29,720 nucleotides of DNA. Origin: CAZJAH01 sp964544155. Lineage in GTDB: Bacteria > Bacteroidota > Ignavibacteria > Kapaibacteriales > UBA2268. The stretch is taken from positions 1 to 29,720 of the forward strand of contig CAZJAH010000037.1 of the NCBI GenBank assembly GCA_964544155.1, read 5' to 3'. A model generated the notes under the pieces. It was not told the origin of the DNA and did no database searches. It saw only the letters and a program-made list of their open reading frames with translations. Every line of letters starts with the position of its first letter. The stretch's first letter is position 1. A program made the position numbers and the translations under genes. Positions 8,835 through 17,024 of the stretch are shown here, in pieces.

Positions 8835-9377
8835 ATGGCTGGTAAGTTATTTTCCTCGAGCTTTTACACTTATAGCGGCACTTATTTCATTGATGTCAAG
8901 GAAGCATCGAGTGGGGATGTGTATCTGGTAATAACCGAAAGCCGTTTTCAACAGGATTATAAATACAAAAGGGAAAGCGTAAGAATTTTTGAAGAAAGTA
9001 TTAATGAATTTGTAAGAAACCTCAATTTAGCCCTTAAAACAATTGATAAGACACTCAGAATTGAAAGTATCATTACTGATTTTAAGCTTGACACCCATGA
9101 TGAAGTAACAATTGATGGCGGAGAAAATACTTCGGATGTACAATTTGAAGACTATAGCGAAATAAAGCGCAGATCACCAATCCTAAGATATGTAAAAAAG
9201 GATAGATTCAAACAAATAAGAAAAACCTACCCGAATGCTTATGAACCCTGGACTAAAAAGCAGGATGCCGTCATTGAAGCTTTTGTAGAAGCAGGTAAAA
9301 GCGTTGAAGAATTGGCCTATAGATTAGGACGTACTTACGGCTCAGTAAAATCCAGGATCAAAAAACTAAATTTGTAG
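8835..9377 (+). CDS. DUF3276/Pur-alpha-like nucleic-acid-binding protein with C-terminal HTH-like domain
   Basis: Residues 1-70 match the bacterial Pur-alpha-like family (DUF3276): LFSSSFYTYSGTYFIDVKEA, then VYLVITESRF, then a helix with SINEFVRNLNLALK. Bacterial members are small PUR-repeat proteins that bind RNA and single-stranded DNA and are common in Bacteroidota and spirochaetes. After a polar linker, residues about 138-180 (PWTKKQDAVIEAFVEAGKSV, then a helix with GRTYGSVKSRIKKLNL) look like the small helix-turn-helix module found at the ends of some helicases. At 180 residues it is longer than the usual 100-130, so the tail is an addition. The start is supported by GGAGAAGG before the ATG. 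Regulatory nucleic-acid binding is the likely role; the target is unknown. Confidence 0.8.
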   Translation: MAGKLFSSSFYTYSGTYFIDVKEASSGDVYLVITESRFQQDYKYKRESVRIFEESINEFVRNLNLALKTIDKTLRIESIITDFKLDTHDEVTIDGGENTSDVQFEDYSEIKRRSPILRYVKKDRFKQIRKTYPNAYEPWTKKQDAVIEAFVEAGKSVEELAYRLGRTYGSVKSRIKKLNL

Positions 9378-9605
9378 GTCATGTTATCTCCTGATAATCC
9401 ATTCATAAAAAATACTTGCAGTCTTTACATTGATGATAAGAAATTCAAATATGATTGCGTTTTCCTCAAAATCATAATCGGCGCCATTTATACTTCGGCG
9501 GTCTGGAGAATATCCCTGTTTGATTAATACTTTTTTGTACAAAATTAACAATACTTTAGTAAATTACTATCAATCGTAAAGCATAATCACCTTAAAGGTA
9601 TTGTC

Positions 9606-10196
9606 ATGGGATTCGAAATAGGTTTATTTAATCTTTGGCTGCTGTTTTTCGCGGGATACAGCATTATTTCGGGAGCTATGACATTAGCGAATAAAAAGCG
9701 GGGCATACCGATCGAAGACCCGGATAATTATACAAGCTACGACAAGAAGAACCGCTTTCTCATGGGGCAGCTCCCATTTTTGCTGCTGTTCATCATGTCG
9801 ATTTTTCTTCCAATAAATGACGGGCCGCTTTTTTGGGCCGGCCTGGCGCTTTATCTGGCAGGTATTTTCATCAATCTTTTAGCTATGCACAGCTTCTCAA
9901 GGCAGAAGGGAGGGCTTATAACATCAGGTATTTATAGATTTAGCCGCAATCCCATGTATATAGGCGGATTATTATTTATGGCCGGTCTGCTTTTAATAAA
10001 CGGAAGCATGAGCATTGCCGCCGGGATTTTTCTACTGCTGGCATTTGTTTGGTTAGCCACGGTACACTGGAACGTAGTAAAAGAAGAGCAGGTAATGAAA
10101 GAAAAGTACGGAAGTGATTTCGATCATTTTTTCGCGTCTGTACCAAGATATATCGGCTCTCCCCAAAAAAGTAAAGCTTTAAAATCACATTTATAG
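9606..10196 (+). CDS. Isoprenylcysteine carboxyl methyltransferase-like integral membrane methyltransferase
   Basis: The 196-residue protein has about five hydrophobic segments and the ICMT/PEMT signature: HSFSRQKGGLITSGIYRFSR followed by NPMYIGG (RNPMY at 114-118), and EEQVMKEKYGSDF near the end (EE at 160-161), which bind S-adenosylmethionine and shape the membrane active site. Eukaryotic ICMT methylates prenylated cysteine carboxylates; bacterial members methylate varied lipid-like or small substrates, so the target cannot be assigned. It is followed after 10 bp by a CPBP-family protease gene, and the two are probably one transcript. The ATG lies at the end of a 228-bp AT-rich spacer, with AAAGG about 7 nt upstream. 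Confidence 0.85.
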   Translation: MGFEIGLFNLWLLFFAGYSIISGAMTLANKKRGIPIEDPDNYTSYDKKNRFLMGQLPFLLLFIMSIFLPINDGPLFWAGLALYLAGIFINLLAMHSFSRQKGGLITSGIYRFSRNPMYIGGLLFMAGLLLINGSMSIAAGIFLLLAFVWLATVHWNVVKEEQVMKEKYGSDFDHFFASVPRYIGSPQKSKALKSHL

Positions 10197-10206
10197 AAAT
10201 CGCATA

Positions 10207-10926
10207 ATGGAAAACGGTTTAAAAAAAATTGGTTTTTTGTATTCAATGGCTATTTATGCCGGAGCGGCCCTGTTGCTTTATATTCAAACTCATTTTACCA
10301 TACCCTATTTAAGCAAAACTACCGGCATTGAAACTGTAATATTCTGGTTCATTATCGGCGGCTTGGGAGTGTTTCTGCCTCTAATTATTACAGCTTACCT
10401 GATTCTACGGTCAGAAGGCCTGAAACCTGGCATTAATTTATGTAAAGAAAGGCTAAGATTCAGGAAGCTAAGCCGGAAGGATATTTTGATAATTATTGCG
10501 GGTTTTATCCTGGCAGCAGCGCTCAGCGGTGTTTCGGTCGAAATATTAAACGCCCTGATTGGTGAGTTTGACCACACTCCGTCCTTCATGAAATTTGAGC
10601 CGCTTGGGCCCGGCAGATACTGGATATTGTTTGTATGGATCCCTTACTGGATATTGAATATCATGGGTGAGGAGTTACTCTGGCGCGGGGTCATGCTTCC
10701 GCGTCAGGAGGCGGTATTCGGTAAATATGCCTGGCTGCTTCACGGTATAGGATGGGGAATATTCCATCTGGCTTTTGGCTGGCAAATGATAGTTACTTTG
10801 CTCCCATTATTATTTATACTGCCATATATAACGCAGAAGATTAAAAATAGCTGGGCAGGAGTTATTATGCACGCCGGTTTTAACGGCCCTGCTTTTATCG
10901 CGATATCATTAGGTTTAATTAATTAG
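10207..10926 (+). CDS. CPBP (Abi/Rce1-like) family intramembrane glutamic protease
   Basis: The 239-residue polytopic protein carries the three CPBP motifs in order: EELLWRG (E155, E156, R160), FHLAFG (H187) and HAGFN (H222, N226). These residues form the intramembrane active site in Rce1-type proteases; bacterial members act in bacteriocin self-immunity, peptide processing or protein maturation. Hydrophobic segments near 10-27, 42-66, 92-112, 138-153, 174-190, 195-210 and 216-236 place it in the inner membrane. It begins 10 bp after the ICMT-like gene and lacks a strong SD of its own, suggesting translational coupling. An AT-only hairpin without a T-run (10961-10980) follows. Confidence 0.88.
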   Translation: MENGLKKIGFLYSMAIYAGAALLLYIQTHFTIPYLSKTTGIETVIFWFIIGGLGVFLPLIITAYLILRSEGLKPGINLCKERLRFRKLSRKDILIIIAGFILAAALSGVSVEILNALIGEFDHTPSFMKFEPLGPGRYWILFVWIPYWILNIMGEELLWRGVMLPRQEAVFGKYAWLLHGIGWGIFHLAFGWQMIVTLLPLLFILPYITQKIKNSWAGVIMHAGFNGPAFIAISLGLIN

Positions 10927-11178
10927 ATGATATATAGTACGGTATGAAATAGGCTATAGGAATTTTTCTCTTGAAAAATTTAAAAGCATTCTTAAAAGCA
11001 AAAGGCTTAGATTAAATAGCAATTAACAACTATCACTATCAACAACTTTCACTAATAGCTTACACTTCCGAAATCTGTAATGTTTTCTTAAAAAAAATTA
11101 ATATTTATACTGCTTAAAATAATATACCTTTCAGATTGTTTTTAAGTAAAAAGATGAAAAACATTTTCTTGAGAATTG

Positions 11179-12255
11179 ATGAACAACAATATATATAGCG
11201 TAATAACCGGAACAGGGAGCTACATCCCTGAAATGCTGGTCAAAAACGAAGACTTCCTTAAGAATATCTTCTACGATATCAGCGGAGTTAAGATCACCAA
11301 ACCGAACCTTGAGATCATTGATAAATTCCTTGCTATTACTACAATAGCGGAAAGGCGTTACGTAAGCGATGACCTTGTGACTTCCGATATAGCTTATTTT
11401 GCTGCCGAAGAAGCCGTCAAATCGGCCGGCATTAATAAAGAAGAGCTTAACCACATTATCGTCGCTCATAATTTTGGCGATGTCAGGTATGATAACCGCC
11501 AGCTGGATATGGTCCCCAGCCTTGCTGCAAGAGTAAAATTCAAGCTTGGCATAGAAAATCCCGAAACGGTGGCATACGATCTGCCGTTTGGCTGTCCGGG
11601 GTGGCTCCAGGGGCTCATACAGGCTGATTATTACATTAAATCCGGCGATGATAAAAAGATACTTGTAATTGGCGCTGAAGTTCTCTCACGCGTATCCGAT
11701 CCGCATGACCGCGATAGTATGCTTTACTCTGACGGCGCCGGGGCGGTTGTCGTAGAAGCTGTCAGCAGCAATGAACCGGTCGGCATACTCGCTCATAAGA
11801 CCCGTTCGGATACATTGGAATACTCGCAAATGCTATATATGGGCAAATCATATAATAAAGATAACGGCCAGTATTATTATCTGAAAATGAATGGCAGAAA
11901 GCTTTACCAGTACGCGCTGGAAAGGGTCCCGCAGGCCATTAAATCAGCCCTTGATAAGAGCGGCACACATATAAGCGAAATTAAGAAAATCCTTATACAC
12001 CAGGCCAACGGCAAAATGGATGACGCCATTCTGCAAAGGCTCTACGCACTTTATGATATCCATGAGCTGCCTGAAAAAATCATGCCCATGACCATTGAAC
12101 GGCTCGGCAACTCATCCGTGGCTACCGTGCCGACACTCCTGGACCTCATTCTGAAAGGCAACTTCGAAGGGCATGAGATCAATAAGGGCGATAAAATTAT
12201 TCTGGCTTCAGTAGGGGCAGGCATGAATATTAATGCCATGGTTTATCAGATGTAG
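11179..12255 (+). CDS. Beta-ketoacyl-ACP synthase III-like (KAS III/FabH family) condensing enzyme
   Basis: The thiolase-fold protein of about 358 residues has the KAS III triad: C139 in DLPFGCPGW, H274 in LIHQANGK and N311 in RLGNSSVATVP. FabH enzymes condense acetyl- or other acyl-CoA with malonyl-ACP to start fatty acids. The FGCPGW context differs from the AACAG context of housekeeping FabH and is typical of a second KAS III type seen in Bacteroidota, so the acyl substrate may differ. I start at the ATG at 11179; a TTG directly before it is in frame and would add one residue. No other fatty-acid genes are adjacent, so it does not lie in a fab operon. It is preceded by a 252-bp AT-rich stretch with no gene. 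Confidence 0.88.
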   Translation: MNNNIYSVITGTGSYIPEMLVKNEDFLKNIFYDISGVKITKPNLEIIDKFLAITTIAERRYVSDDLVTSDIAYFAAEEAVKSAGINKEELNHIIVAHNFGDVRYDNRQLDMVPSLAARVKFKLGIENPETVAYDLPFGCPGWLQGLIQADYYIKSGDDKKILVIGAEVLSRVSDPHDRDSMLYSDGAGAVVVEAVSSNEPVGILAHKTRSDTLEYSQMLYMGKSYNKDNGQYYYLKMNGRKLYQYALERVPQAIKSALDKSGTHISEIKKILIHQANGKMDDAILQRLYALYDIHELPEKIMPMTIERLGNSSVATVPTLLDLILKGNFEGHEINKGDKIILASVGAGMNINAMVYQM

Positions 12256-12260
12256 CCCTC

Positions 12261-12416
12261 ATGCGAGCTTTGTTAGACTGGGTTTTTCCAAATACATGCA
12301 CTACAAATGAGAGTATAGTAATTATACCGGCAGAAGCGCTGTCACAGGGAATTAATTATTTATCGATAAATATTGAGGGCAGGAAAGAGATCATGCCTGT
12401 CGTTAAATTCAAAAAA
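12261..12416 (+). pseudogene. Remnant of a T9SS type A sorting domain
   Basis: The frame overlaps no SD and starts 5 nt after the ketoacyl synthase stop. Its translated middle, TNESIVIIPAEALSQGINYL then SINIEGRKEIMPVVKF, reads like the last 40-odd residues of a Por sorting domain (charged turn, L..GxxYLxI, then K-rich end). No upstream part of a secreted protein is left, so I call it a gene fragment. Beyond about 12410 the frame reads into the terminator of the minus-strand tRNA. It could also be chance similarity, since the stretch is short. Confidence 0.35.
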
Positions 12417-12441
12417 AAAGGATGGCGTAAAACCATCCTTT
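12411..12441 (-). terminator. Rho-independent terminator of tRNA-Leu
   Basis: AAAGGATGG (12417-12425) and CCATCCTTT (12433-12441) form a 9-bp stem with a 7-nt loop. On the minus strand it is followed by a run of nine T (A-run 12411-12419, partly in the stem). It begins 5 nt after the tRNA 3' end. Confidence 0.85.
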
Positions 12442-12446
12442 AGTTG

Positions 12447-12530
12447 TGCCCGGAAGAGGACTCGAACCTCCACGGGAGTACTCCCACTACATCCTGAATG
12501 TAGCGCGTCTACCAATTCCGCCATCCGGGC
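12447..12530 (-). tRNA. tRNA-Leu (anticodon CAG)
   Basis: On the minus strand the acceptor arm GCCCGGA pairs with TCCGGGC, followed by discriminator A. A D-arm with AATTGGTAGAC follows, then an anticodon stem CTACA/TGTAG around loop TTCAGGA (anticodon CAG). The long class II variable arm (GGGAGTACTCCC) and the T-loop TTCGAGT complete the tRNA. The 84-nt length and extra arm fit tRNA-Leu, which reads CUG. CCA is not encoded. The gene stands alone with its own promoter and terminator. Confidence 0.96.
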
Positions 12531-12561
12531 ATTTATTTGCTCATCGCTATAGACGCAAGCT

Positions 12562-12592
12562 CAAATATAAGAATTTTCAAGTTAGCGGCAAA
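12562..12592 (-). promoter_or_regulatory. Bacteroidota-type promoter of tRNA-Leu
   Basis: On the minus strand TTTG (12592-12589) is followed after exactly 19 nt by TATATTTG (12569-12562), matching the Bacteroidota primary sigma consensus TTTG-N19/21-TAnnTTTG. Transcription would start near 12556, about 25 nt before the tRNA 5' end. Confidence 0.65.
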
Positions 12593-12625
12593 AGAATTTA
12601 TATTCATTTTAGCTGTGAAAGATTT

Positions 12626-12956
12626 CTAAATAAGTGAATGATACCTGCCAGGTAAAATTATCAAATACACATTATTAAATTCATTGCGGGTACCAGGATA
12701 TTTAAGCCTTATAGCAACATAATGTCCTTTATCTCCTCTATTAATCCAGCCGTTTAATGGTGTCAGTTTCAAGGGTTGAACAGCTTCGTAATCAAATAGG
12801 CCATTTCCTTTCCTGTAAATAATCCACATTTTCATCAGGAATTATGTTTTCAATTGTCCATTTTCCTGCAATTGAATTTTCTGTCTTACCTGCATTTTGA
12901 CATGAAATAATTATTATTGATCCCAAAATGAAGATCAAAGTTCCAATTTTTAGCAT
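12626..12956 (-). pseudogene. Small lipoprotein gene split by a frameshift
   Basis: An ATG at 12956 opens a frame with a lipoprotein signal (MLKIGTLIFILGSIIIISC, lipid-acceptor C19), then a segment with IAGKWTIENIIPDENVDYLQ, but stops after 54 codons at 12792. The neighbouring frame is open across the same point and continues with GNGLFDYEAVQPLKLTPLNG and GHYVAIRLKYPG to a stop at 12626. One indel near 12800-12812 (A/G-rich GGAAAGGAAATGG on the minus strand) would join them into about 109 residues. The joined product would be a small membrane-anchored lipoprotein of unknown function. Either the gene has decayed or the draft sequence has an error in the A/G run. No SD is obvious before the ATG. 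Confidence 0.55.
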
Positions 12957-13238
12957 TTTTAGTTTTTTTTTACAAGATTGCCATAAATTGTTTAGATTTA
13001 TTAACTTTGTAGCCAGAAAATTTAATATTTTGTCTGATCAATTTGAATGAATTATTTGATTCATTCGTTTTAGCAAGATAAATGAAATTTACAAAAACAC
13101 ATAATTTTGTAACTTTTTGGTAGTTCAAAGCGTTTTTTATGTACTTAAAATGCAGCAGACTTCCTATAAAAGTTTGATAATGGAAACAGAAGATTTATTA
13201 TTTAGGTATTTTTAATATTTATGAGAATGGAGAAAGGT

Positions 13239-15430
13239 ATGAAATTATTTACCAAAGTTCTATTAATGGCGTTCCTGCCTGCCCTGCTTTTTGCGCAGGA
13301 CATATCGAAAACGGCTGTAAATCCCTCAGCCTCTGATCTTTTTATTAACATAGAGGACATTGAACCGGCACAGAAGATGATAAAAAGCGACGGCCTTAAT
13401 GCTTTTATCAGTTCAGAAATTTTTACATCATTTACTGCTTTGGGTAATGGAGCAGGTAATACAACACCTTTCTATTATGAACCAAATTCCGGCATGCTTG
13501 CCGTTGTTTCTTATAATGCTATCAACTATGGCGAATTTGTAGCAGATTCATTATTCCTGCATTATTCGATGGATGACGGCGCTACCTGGACCAAAGAAGC
13601 TATTTTCGATATGGAAGATGCTATTACAGGCTCGCCTTCAATTTCGATCAATAACCCGGATGGATCTAATAACTTATCTGACATGTACTGGCTTGTAATG
13701 GCATCATATGCTGAATATGACGTCCAGAATCAGAGTTCTGAAAACAAAGGCGCATATCTTATTATTAATAATCCGAAAGCCGACAAAATTGAAGAACTTC
13801 CTTATGAGTCACCCGATGAGTCGACTTCAGCTCCCAACCAGTTGTGGACAAATACTCAGACAGCGGCATACTTTGATGAAGAAGACTCAACATCTTATCA
13901 TTTTAATTATGGCTATCTCACCCCTAGCGATGAGATATACCAATATGGTTATTACGGCTTATTGGCCCTTACAATACCCGAAACAGGCGATCTTGACATA
14001 CCGGTTTCTAAATCTCCTTCGGCATGGTCAATCGAAAATTTTCTGCCCGCACCTCGTATAAGTTCTACTTATAATAGCCAGATAAATATGGATTATGATC
14101 AGAATGGCAATCTGTATTCTTTTGTAACTAACTATCTGCCCGGTGATAGTCCTGAAACATCCATGCGCAAGCTTATGTTTTCAAAATCTACCGATCATGG
14201 ACAGACTTGGTCAAGTTTCTCCGAAAACCAATTACCCTCAACCATAATAAATAATTATTTATCGTCTCAAGGCGGACTTTCTGACAGGAACCCCTTTCAA
14301 TCAAGTTTTTCTTCACAGGATATAGCTGTATGGGGCGAGGATCAGTTCAGCATAATTACCAGGTTCGGTGTATATGAAGATACAGATGATGATATAGATA
14401 TCTATCAGCTTGTGGAAATAAGATATGACGAGGGCAATTGGTCAATTAACAGGATTCGAAATACTGAAATACCTTCTTACCCATATATTTATGGAACAAA
14501 TGACAACGGTACTGTAAGAGATTCTATTAGATTCTCCCCTAGGGGTATTGAATCGCAGATGTCTCTTACTGAAGACGGACAGTACCTGCTTGCTAAATGG
14601 ATTGAATCAAATGAAGATTATCNNNNNNNNNNNNNNNNNNNNNNNNNNNNNNNNNNNNNNNNNNNNNNNNNNNNNNNNNNNNNNNNNNNNNNNNNNNNNN
14701 NNNNNNNNNNNNNNNNNNNNNNACTGAAGACGGACAGTACCTGCTTGCTAAATGGATTGAATCAAATGAAGATTATCCTCATTCTTTCCCCGGTTTCAGG
14801 CTATTGGGTAATAATCAGGATTTAGATGATTATCCTTTTTATTCAACTGATGTCATGATGGCTTACAAGCATATTCATGCTGATTCTGTATGGCATGTAA
14901 ATAATGTTACTGATGATGAGCAGTTTGATAAGAACTCCTGGATACCTTCAAGAATTCCAAGCATCAGAGAAGTGCCTCTTATGACTTCAAGAACTATGCC
15001 TATGCCATCTGAAAGGTTGAGGTCAGGCTATCCCTCATTTCTTCAGAACCTCGTTTGGGGCAACTTCCCATCAAATGCTGAAGGCGAATCTGCCGGAGGA
15101 AATCAGCAGTTCTATTATCAAATGGTTAATGCTGAAAATCCGAACAGCGTTACTGAGCAGCCAAAATATGATCTGAACGTACATGAGGTTTATCCCAATC
15201 CGGCATCAGATCATGCAGAACTTACTTTTAATCTCGATGTTCCTTCAAATGTCAGGATTGATATCTTCAACCAACTCGGCAGCAAAGTTGCAAATGTTAT
15301 GGATCAGGCCGTCAACGCCGGTATCCATGGCAAAACTATTAACACAAGCAATTTAGCTCCCGGTATTTACTTAGTAAACTTTACAATTAACGGCCAGACA
15401 TTAACCAAAAAACTTAATGTTGTCCGTTAA
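13239..15430 (+). CDS. Secreted Asp-box (BNR/sialidase-like) repeat protein with T9SS type A sorting domain, interrupted by an assembly gap
   Basis: The frame is open up to a 100-N gap and resumes after it. Collapsing the duplicated 55 bp at the gap edges plus the Ns removes 155 bases and leaves one continuous frame of about 678 residues. I start at 13239, where GGAGAAAGG precedes the ATG and a signal peptide (MKLFTKVLLMAFLPALLFAQ) follows; an in-frame ATG 18 nt upstream is less likely. Two Asp-box motifs are visible (SMDDGATW and STDHGQTW), typical of beta-propeller blades of sialidases and similar surface proteins. The C-terminus (VYPNPASDHAELTFN to KLNVVR) is a Por sorting domain, so it should be exported by the type IX system. 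No catalytic sialidase residues can be assigned; it may be a binding or structural propeller. Confidence 0.85.
14568..14777 (+). other. Scaffold gap of 100 N flanked by identical 55-bp contig ends
   Basis: Bases 14568-14622 (starting ACTGAAGACGG, ending AAGATTATC) are repeated exactly at 14723-14777, with 100 N between. The second copy starts at the first base after the gap. This is the signature of two contigs that overlap by 55 bp but were scaffolded rather than merged. Confidence 0.93.
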
Positions 15431-15451
15431 TCATTGATATAACTTGATTTT

Positions 15452-15489
15452 AAAAAAGGGCGGATTATTAATCCGCCTTTTTTATTTTT
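15452..15489 (+). terminator. Rho-independent terminator of the Asp-box protein gene
   Basis: GGCGGATT (15459-15466) pairs with AATCCGCC (15470-15477) around ATT, preceded by six A and followed by TTTTTTATTTTT. It lies 22 bases after the stop. The A-run makes it potentially bidirectional. Confidence 0.9.
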
Positions 15490-15494
15490 GTAAA

Positions 15495-17024
15495 ATGAAA
15501 CTTGAAAAGAAACAATTACACATTTTATACCTTGCCGCGGGGATATTTTTTCTGATTCCTGTGCTTTTCTATCCTATTGGAAACGACCAGGCAATTTTTA
15601 TGATGGGCGGAAAAGTCGTTTCACAGGGCGGATTGATCGGAGTTGATTACATAGATATCAAGCCTCCCCTATTTTATTACATATTTGCTTTACAGGGTTT
15701 TTTGTTCGGATTTACTGAATTGGGATTCAGGATATTTGATTTTCTGATACAATCATTGACCTTAGTATTTCTATATAAAACAGTCTTTCGCTATACGGCT
15801 AATGATCATAAAGCCGGATTATCCGTTATTGCATACACATTCTTATATGTTTCGCTCGGTTTTAATCAGCATATAACCCCCGGCTCCTTTATGGGGCTTT
15901 TTATTTTGGGTATCATTAACCTACACTATCAAAAGGGGGTTTTAGCTCTTATTCTAAAAGCAATTATAACCGGTTTAACCGCCATGCTTAAATATAGTTT
16001 TCCATTGATAGCTTTAGCAATCATCATAGATGAGATCATCATAAAGCGTAAAAAATATATATCCCGAATAGTTTTGTTTACGGCGTTTGTTTTAATATCA
16101 GCTTTCGCGACTCTGCTCCCCGTTTTATTTAATCAAGAGGCCTTTACAGGCTTTCTTCATATTATTGAATGGACAGCAGGCTATGCTGCTATACTTGAAT
16201 TTAACAAGGAAAATCTAATACATTTGTATGATAGATTTTTGCTTTTTTGGTCGAATGAATTTTCGATACCATTTACTTTTCTATTAGTATATATGCTGAT
16301 TTACATGATCAATAACCAGCTCGAAGAAAGAAGATTCCTTAATTTATTAGCTATGATATCTTTTTGTTTGCTGCTGACAATTATATTTGAACGGCGATTT
16401 TTCCCTTATCATTTTTTAAGACTATATCTTCCGGTTTCAATTATGGCATCAATTGCCTTATATAACTTATATAAAAATATAATAAATATTAAAAGCATAA
16501 TACCCTATTACAGAATTATTGTTTTATCCTTACTAATTCTTTTAGCTGTTTACGCTCCTTTAAGTTCATTTTTATATAATTATAGGTTTGCCTATACTGA
16601 ATTATCCGGCAGTGAACCACCTAAAGATGTTTTTGATCTGAAATCAAGACAGATAACTCTTAAAACAGCTGAATATATTAGAGATAAATCAAATGAAGAT
16701 GATTGCATTATTCTCATGAGTATAGGAGGGGTATGGCTCAATCTTTATTTACAGGATCATGATCTTACGGCTTTCCCCCAGTCATGTTTTTATTTCGGAC
16801 ATAAGCCGATTCCCGAATGGGAAGAAAAGATATTTGAGGAAATAAAGAAGGCTGATTGGCTTGTTGTAAGCAAAGTGGATTTGCACCCGACTATTAATAA
16901 TCACTGGAACACGACCTATGAATCTCTATCGGAATCATCCATGATGGATTATATTAAAGATAATTTCGTTCGTCGTCATGAAAATGAAGAATATTTGTTA
17001 TATCAAAGAAAGAGTCAAAGCTGA
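15495..17024 (+). CDS. GT-C fold membrane glycosyltransferase (ArnT/PMT-like, GT39/GT83 type)
   Basis: This protein of about 509 residues has many transmembrane segments and a conserved N-terminal block: PIGNDQAIFMMGGKVV, with an acidic residue in the first periplasmic loop (D31), then DYIDIKPPLFYYI (D54, K56-P-P). That block is characteristic of dolichyl-/undecaprenyl-phosphate sugar transferases of the GT-C superfamily. The hydrophilic C-terminal part (about 380-509) lies outside the membrane core. Such enzymes move a sugar from a polyprenyl-phosphate carrier to lipid A, glycan or protein at the outer face of the inner membrane. I start at the ATG at 15495; an in-frame upstream start would lie before the terminator and add an unlikely N-terminus. 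No SD is present, only TTTTTGTAAA. The stop overlaps the start of bshC (TGATG). Confidence 0.78.
   Translation: MKLEKKQLHILYLAAGIFFLIPVLFYPIGNDQAIFMMGGKVVSQGGLIGVDYIDIKPPLFYYIFALQGFLFGFTELGFRIFDFLIQSLTLVFLYKTVFRYTANDHKAGLSVIAYTFLYVSLGFNQHITPGSFMGLFILGIINLHYQKGVLALILKAIITGLTAMLKYSFPLIALAIIIDEIIIKRKKYISRIVLFTAFVLISAFATLLPVLFNQEAFTGFLHIIEWTAGYAAILEFNKENLIHLYDRFLLFWSNEFSIPFTFLLVYMLIYMINNQLEERRFLNLLAMISFCLLLTIIFERRFFPYHFLRLYLPVSIMASIALYNLYKNIINIKSIIPYYRIIVLSLLILLAVYAPLSSFLYNYRFAYTELSGSEPPKDVFDLKSRQITLKTAEYIRDKSNEDDCIILMSIGGVWLNLYLQDHDLTAFPQSCFYFGHKPIPEWEEKIFEEIKKADWLVVSKVDLHPTINNHWNTTYESLSESSMMDYIKDNFVRRHENEEYLLYQRKSQS

Noticed and set aside
9381..9527. A 48-codon plus-strand frame and an overlapping open minus-strand frame (ending IIRR) in the spacer before the ICMT-like gene
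   Set aside because: Neither has a good ribosome site or recognisable family; the minus frame has no ATG. The stretch is AT-rich and both openings may be chance. I treat 9378-9605 as gene-free.
10961..10980. Terminator after the CPBP protease gene
   Set aside because: AATTTTTC/GAAAAATT is a perfect 8-bp stem but almost only A/T and not followed by a T-run.
12261..12443. A complete 60-residue gene
   Set aside because: Its last codons are the A-run and stem of the minus-strand tRNA terminator, and it has no ribosome site.
13102..13109. TAATTTTG as promoter of the Asp-box protein gene
   Set aside because: No upstream TTTG at the right distance. TAACTTTG at 13002 with ATTG 21 nt before is only slightly better, so no promoter is claimed in the 282-bp spacer.
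14804..15430. A separate 208-residue gene after the N gap
   Set aside because: It is the C-terminal part of the Asp-box protein. The identical 55-bp gap edges restore one frame, and the domain order (propeller, sorting domain) is complete only when joined.
15483..15490. TATTTTTG as a Bacteroidota -7 box for a leaderless glycosyltransferase transcript
   Set aside because: It coincides with the T-tail of the terminator and no TTTG lies 17-23 nt upstream.
15444..15494. Longer N-terminus for the GT-C glycosyltransferase
   Set aside because: The extension would run through the terminator of the preceding gene; the ATG at 15495 gives a sensible N-terminus and first membrane span.
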